From DAOTUB01 sp034437455 (GTDB lineage: Bacteria; Chloroflexota; Anaerolineae; B4-G1), in contig DAOTUB010000073.1 of assembly GCA_034437455.1 (NCBI GenBank), positions 1 to 64,000 of the forward strand: a DNA stretch of 64,000 nt, written 5' to 3'. Position 1 is the first letter of the stretch, and each line of letters begins with the position of its first letter. Below are positions 60,804 through 64,000 of the stretch, piece after piece. The translations under genes and the position numbers were made by a program. A model generated the notes under the pieces. It was not told where the DNA came from, searched no databases, and saw only the letters and a program-made list of their open reading frames with translations.

Positions 60804-61648
60804 TCGATCAATGACCGCAGCACCGCCAGGTTCTCCCGATCCTCGTGCAGGTCGTCGCCTTTGGGCGTCTCCAGCAGGCCCGGCAGATCGGTTAGCCGAG
60901 GATCGTTCAGCACGTGGCGGAACCCCCCCAGGCCGATAAAGCCCTTGCCGATGTGCTCGTGCCGGTCCTTGCGGCTGCCCAGGTCTCCCTTGCAATCGTT
61001 GAGATGGATCGCCTTGAGTCGCTCCAGCCCGACGACGCTGTCAAAGGTCTCCAGCGTGGCCCCGTATCCCTCCGATGTGCGCAGTTCGTAACCGGCGGCA
61101 AAGGCGTGGCAGGTGTCGAAACAGACCCCCAGCCGCTCCCCCTCCGGCGTCTGCTCGATCAGCCAAGCGAGATGTTCAAAGCTGTAACCCAGGTTGGTTC
61201 CCTGCCCGGCAGTGTTCTCCAGGAGAATTTGCGCGCGAAGGCCAGGCGTGGCAGCGTGAACCTCGCCCAATCCTCGCGCCACTCGCGCCAACCCCGCCTC
61301 CTCTCCCGAGCCGACGTGCGAGCCGGGATGAAGCACCAGCCAGCCCACACCCAGCGCCTCGCACCGCTCCAATTCGATGACGAGCGTGTCACAGGATTTC
61401 TTCCACAGATCATCTTTCGGGGAAGCGAGGTTGAGCAGATACGAGGCGTGGCCCACCACCGGCTGGATGGCGGTCTCCTCAGCCTTTGCCTTGAAGCGGG
61501 CAACGTCCTCCTCGGTCAGTGGCTTGACCGCCCAGGCCCGGTTGGGCTTGACGAATATCTGCACCGCGTCGCAGCCCACCGATTGGGCGCGGTCGAATGC
61601 CTTGTGCAGCCCGCCGGCGATGGATTCGTGAGCGCCGAGTCGCATCAT
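60800..61648 (-). CDS. nfo: endonuclease IV (AP endonuclease)
   Basis: 282 residues from ATG 61648 (or 61645), overlapping the upstream stop. AP endonuclease family 2 motifs: RLGAHESIAGGLHKAFDRA, GHASYLLNLASP, LVLHPGSHVGSG, ILLENTAGQG, GVCFDTCHAFAAGYEL, IHLNDCKGDLGSRKDRHEHIGKG. These supply the three-zinc site. Repairs abasic sites in DNA base-excision repair. Full length. Confidence 0.95.
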   Translation of the reverse strand: MMRLGAHESIAGGLHKAFDRAQSVGCDAVQIFVKPNRAWAVKPLTEEDVARFKAKAEETAIQPVVGHASYLLNLASPKDDLWKKSCDTLVIELERCEALGVGWLVLHPGSHVGSGEEAGLARVARGLGEVHAATPGLRAQILLENTAGQGTNLGYSFEHLAWLIEQTPEGERLGVCFDTCHAFAAGYELRTSEGYGATLETFDSVVGLERLKAIHLNDCKGDLGSRKDRHEHIGKGFIGLGGFRHVLNDPRLTDLPGLLETPKGDDLHEDRENLAVLRSLIE

Positions 61649-62172
61649 TCTTCCAGGGGAACCCAGCCTTTCGGATACCGGCGCGCCAGGTCTACATAGA
61701 CCTTTTTGAACTCGGTCCACTGGGCCTTGTATTCCTCGCCCACTTCCTTGAGCACCTTGGCGGGCACTCCCACGGCGACGTGGCCCGGCGGGATCTCTTG
61801 CCCTTGCCGGACGACGGCCCCTTCGCCCACCACGGCCCACTCGCCGACGACCGTCCAGTCCGAGACGATCCCGCCCATGCCGACGACGACGTAATCGTGG
61901 ATCGTCGCGTTGTGGATGATCGCGCCGTGACCGAGTGTGACCCAGTCGCCGATGGTCGTCTGCTCGCCAGGGCGGGCGTGGATGACACAGTTTTCCTCCA
62001 CGCTGGAATAGTCGCCGATGACGATGGTGCCGTAATCCCCCCGGATGCGTGCCCCTGCTCCGACCCAACAGCCCTGGCCCAGCGTCACGTCGCCGTAGAC
62101 GTCGGCCGAGGGGTGAACGTAGGTCTCCGCGCCAATGCGCGGGGTCTTGCCCTCGAATGATGCGATGGTCAT
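61645..62172 (-). CDS. gamma-carbonic anhydrase family protein
   Basis: 175 residues. Left-handed parallel beta-helix with hexapeptide repeats (YVHPSADVYGDVTLGQG; ARIRGDYGTIVIGDYSSVEE). Zinc-binding His residues in VIHARPG and VTLGHGAIIHNA match Cam/CamH proteins. C-terminal helix follows. Members hydrate CO2, or are paralogues such as PaaY or ferripyochelin-binding protein. The acidic-loop proton shuttle of Cam is missing, so this is CamH-like; activity not certain. Confidence 0.93.
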   Translation of the reverse strand: MTIASFEGKTPRIGAETYVHPSADVYGDVTLGQGCWVGAGARIRGDYGTIVIGDYSSVEENCVIHARPGEQTTIGDWVTLGHGAIIHNATIHDYVVVGMGGIVSDWTVVGEWAVVGEGAVVRQGQEIPPGHVAVGVPAKVLKEVGEEYKAQWTEFKKVYVDLARRYPKGWVPLEE

Positions 62173-62345
62173 GGTGTGTTCTCCTGTGCTTTTTCTTCTC
62201 GTGCTTGTTCCAGCTTTTCTTCCAACTCCTCCAATTCGATAAGCATCGCCGGAGGGGTAGAGTGCTTTGGTAAACGAGCTTTCAGGTCGGCGATCTGTCG
62301 TTCCAGTTCGTCAATCTGTGTAGCTGTGTTTTTTTCATTGCCCAT
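62169..62345 (-). CDS. small coiled-coil protein
   Basis: 58 residues from ATG 62345. It overlaps the NfeD gene by 11 bp and the gamma-carbonic anhydrase start by 4 bp (ATGA), and has GAGGGAACCGAGAAAA upstream. The sequence is MGNEKNTATQIDELERQIAD..., rich in heptad Leu/Ile (ELERQIADLKARL; LIELEELEEKLEQAREEK), predicting a dimeric coiled coil. No family recognised. Tight overlap on both sides argues it is real. Confidence 0.75.
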   Translation of the reverse strand: MGNEKNTATQIDELERQIADLKARLPKHSTPPAMLIELEELEEKLEQAREEKAQENTP

Positions 62346-63657
62346 TTTTCTCGGTTCCCTCAACCTGCTGTACACGCAGCCGCAGTCCTTCCACGGCGAC
62401 AACCTCAATCGACTCGCCCTCGGCGATAGGCCCATCGTCGGCCAGTGCTGTCCACAATTCACCCGCCACCTGCACCGTCCCCAATGGATCGAGCGGCGAT
62501 CGCACGACGCCCCGACGCCCGACCAGCGTTTCCGCGCCGGTCACGGGCTGGAGCTTTTGGGCGCGCAATCCCTGGGCCACGATAAAGGCGAAGAAACCGC
62601 CGATCGCCAGCGCCATCCCCACCACCAGCGGCACCGAGACCCGGCCATAAGGAGAGCGGACCGGGACGTTGAACAGAACCAGCGCCCCGGCGATGAGCGT
62701 CCCGACGCCCACAAAGGTCAGCGCCTCCACGCCGGGCGTCTTGACGTCGAGGAAAAAGAGGACGAAAGAAACCCCGATGAGCACCAAACCTAGCCAATTG
62801 AGCGGCAGGATACGCATGGCATAAGCGGCCAGCGCCAGGCAGAGCACGCCCACGAACCCGGCCACCCACCCTCCCGGCGCCCAAAGCTCCAGCAAGATGA
62901 GCTGGATGCCGAGAGCCAAAAGAAGGAAAGCGACGTTGGGGTTGATGAGCACGCTCAAGATTTGCTCGACCGGCGACATGGGCACTTTTTGAATCGCGAC
63001 GTTGGCGGTGTGCAGCGTCACCTCGCCCGCGCCCGACGGCACCGTGCGTCCGTCGAACTGGGTCAGCAGGTCATCCAGGTCCTCCGCGATCAGATCGATC
63101 AGCCCCAGATCCAGCGCCTCCTGCTCGTTGGCGGTCTCGCTCTCGCGGATGGCCCGCTCGGCCCAGTCCACCGCCTCCTGGCCCCGCCGGGCGGCAAAGG
63201 TACCCGCGTGCTCCACCAACACGTTGACCGTCTTTTCCACCGCGTCGGCGTCCACCTCCGTGCCGCTCGGAACCACGGGATGGGCCGCGCCGATGCTCGT
63301 GTGGGGAGCCATCGCCGCTCCCGAAGCCGCCAGCGTGATCAGCGTCCCCGCCGAGGCCGCCATCCCGCCGCGCGGCCAGACGTAGACGATGACGGGCGTT
63401 CCCGCGTTCTCCAGCGTCTCCATGATCTTGAGCGTGGAGGCGACGTCGCCACCGGGGGTGTTGAGCAGGATGATGGCGGCCTCTGTCCCCTCCCGCTCGG
63501 CCAGCTCGACGCCCCGGCTGAGGTAATCGGCGGTAGCGCTCGTGATCGCATCATCCACCGTCAGCACGTGGACTTGGCGTTCCACCTGCGCGGTCGCGGG
63601 CGGCAGCAAAAGCCCTGCCACGAGTGTGATCCACAATAGTCCAGCGATTCGTTTCAC
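62335..63657 (-). CDS. NfeD-family membrane-bound serine protease (long form)
   Basis: 440 residues from GTG 63657 (AAAGGTGCGAT upstream). Signal peptide, then a ClpP/SppA-like protease domain: LLNTPGGDVASTLKIMETL, PRGGMAASAGTLITLAASG with the catalytic Ser, and RRGQEAVDWAERAIRESE. Four or so membrane helices (about residues 235-345) and a C-terminal OB-fold NfeD domain (LVGRRGVVRSPLDPLGTVQVAGELW). Such proteins cleave stomatin-like partners at the membrane. No stomatin gene is adjacent here. First gene of a six-gene operon. Confidence 0.93.
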   Translation of the reverse strand: MKRIAGLLWITLVAGLLLPPATAQVERQVHVLTVDDAITSATADYLSRGVELAEREGTEAAIILLNTPGGDVASTLKIMETLENAGTPVIVYVWPRGGMAASAGTLITLAASGAAMAPHTSIGAAHPVVPSGTEVDADAVEKTVNVLVEHAGTFAARRGQEAVDWAERAIRESETANEQEALDLGLIDLIAEDLDDLLTQFDGRTVPSGAGEVTLHTANVAIQKVPMSPVEQILSVLINPNVAFLLLALGIQLILLELWAPGGWVAGFVGVLCLALAAYAMRILPLNWLGLVLIGVSFVLFFLDVKTPGVEALTFVGVGTLIAGALVLFNVPVRSPYGRVSVPLVVGMALAIGGFFAFIVAQGLRAQKLQPVTGAETLVGRRGVVRSPLDPLGTVQVAGELWTALADDGPIAEGESIEVVAVEGLRLRVQQVEGTEKNGQ

Positions 63658-63673
63658 ATCGCACCTTTTGTGT

Positions 63674-63815
63674 GGGCGCGGATTCCATTTCGCGCCCTTA
63701 CTTTCTCACCGCGGCAGCAGATGAAGAAACTGATAAGCGGATAATCTCTGCCAAGCGCTGCAACTGCCGCTCAATCCTTTGGTGAAAAAAGATACCCTCA
63801 TCCGTTTATCCGCTG
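63674..63815. repeat. two inverted repeats in the nfeD upstream region
   Basis: GGGCGCG (63674-63680) pairs with CGCGCCC (63691-63697) in the nfeD leader. Further upstream AGCGGATAA (about 63735-63743) pairs with TTATCCGCT (about 63806-63814). The 184-bp gap between nfeD and the histidine kinase has no gene. The hairpin near the nfeD start may affect its translation. Confidence 0.55.
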
Positions 63816-63841
63816 CCCCGGTGAAATTTTTTGGGCAAAGT

Positions 63842-64000
63842 CTAATAGGGCACGGTGAGCACAATAGTCAGTCCCTCATTCGGCGCCGTGTCAATATCCA
63901 GCATCCCATTGAGCAAACGAGTGCGCTCGCGGATGTTGCGCAATCCCTGCCCACCGTTGCTCGGCGGCGTTGACAATCCCACACCATCGTCCGAGAGGCG
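63842..64000 (-). CDS. C-terminus of a sensor histidine kinase (NarL-type partner), cut by the window edge
   Basis: Final 52 residues, stop TAG at 63842. SDDGVGLSTPPSNGGQGLRN continues into NIRERTRLL and ends with PNEGLTIVLTVPY. This is the ATP lid and G2 box of the HATPase_c domain in HisKA_3 kinases such as NarX, DesK and LiaS, whose partner is usually a LuxR-type regulator. The rest lies beyond 64000. Confidence 0.85.
   Translation of the reverse strand, partial: RLSDDGVGLSTPPSNGGQGLRNIRERTRLLNGMLDIDTAPNEGLTIVLTVPY

Overview
The window (about 60% GC, uninterrupted protein-coding DNA, no rRNA or tRNA recognised) looks like a chromosomal piece of a Chloroflexota bacterium, most likely Anaerolineae-like. 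The taxonomic hints are lipoproteins with Pro/Thr-rich linkers, a secreted beta-helix protein ending in a YLPLVVRSG-type tail, a bacterial mevalonate kinase, a PurD-PurM fusion, a long run of very large ArnT-like glycosyltransferases with C-terminal beta-sandwich domains, and many dispersed palindromic and heptameric repeats. The assignment is inference; no marker gene is present.

Layout. 0.1-11 kb (+): poorly characterised secreted, lipoprotein and zinc-ribbon genes. 11-15 kb: a membrane-anchored EEP phosphatase/nuclease faces purN and a fused purD-purM. 15-20 kb: a TauE/SafE exporter diverges from a FadR/FCD-type GntR regulator, followed by DsrC, a cytochrome-b-like membrane protein, an HdrD/DsrK-like iron-sulfur protein and a cysteine-desulfurase-like enzyme. 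The GntR promoter (TTGACT, 17 bp, TATACT) carries a matching operator. 20-24 kb (-): CDF cation exporter, RidA-like protein, zinc-ribbon membrane protein, threonine/serine dehydratase, phosphoesterase. 24-31 kb: an asymmetric heterodimeric ABC exporter, a membrane protein, an L,D-transpeptidase and mevalonate kinase. 31-57 kb (-): a long surface-polysaccharide/glycosylation region with five glycosyltransferase genes plus a C-terminal fragment, polyprenyl diphosphate synthase, three paralogous phosphohexomutases, Gmd and two Rmd-like reductases (probable GDP-deoxyhexose supply), a fused MNT-HEPN protein, IlvD and a MenA-like prenyltransferase. 57.8-59.8 kb: GbsR-like regulator and a graveyard of ISL3, PA14 and IS1595 fragments. 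59.8-63.7 kb (-): a tightly overlapping six-gene operon (NfeD protease, coiled-coil protein, gamma-carbonic anhydrase, endonuclease IV, methyltransferase, thioredoxin). The right edge cuts a histidine kinase.

Most notable observations: (1) the thioredoxin gene has an in-frame TGA exactly where the first Cys of CxxC belongs, followed 19 nt later by a perfect 8-bp stem with a GTG loop, as expected of a bacterial SECIS, so it is a candidate selenoprotein; (2) a 162-bp MITE with terminal inverted repeats and an exact 8-bp target duplication splits an ArnT-like gene, and its removal restores one 769-aa frame; (3) palindromes and heptamer repeats repeatedly lie inside protein-coding genes, at linkers and membrane segments, or supply stop codons; (4) a DsrC-centred redox module occurs with no sulfite reductase in view.
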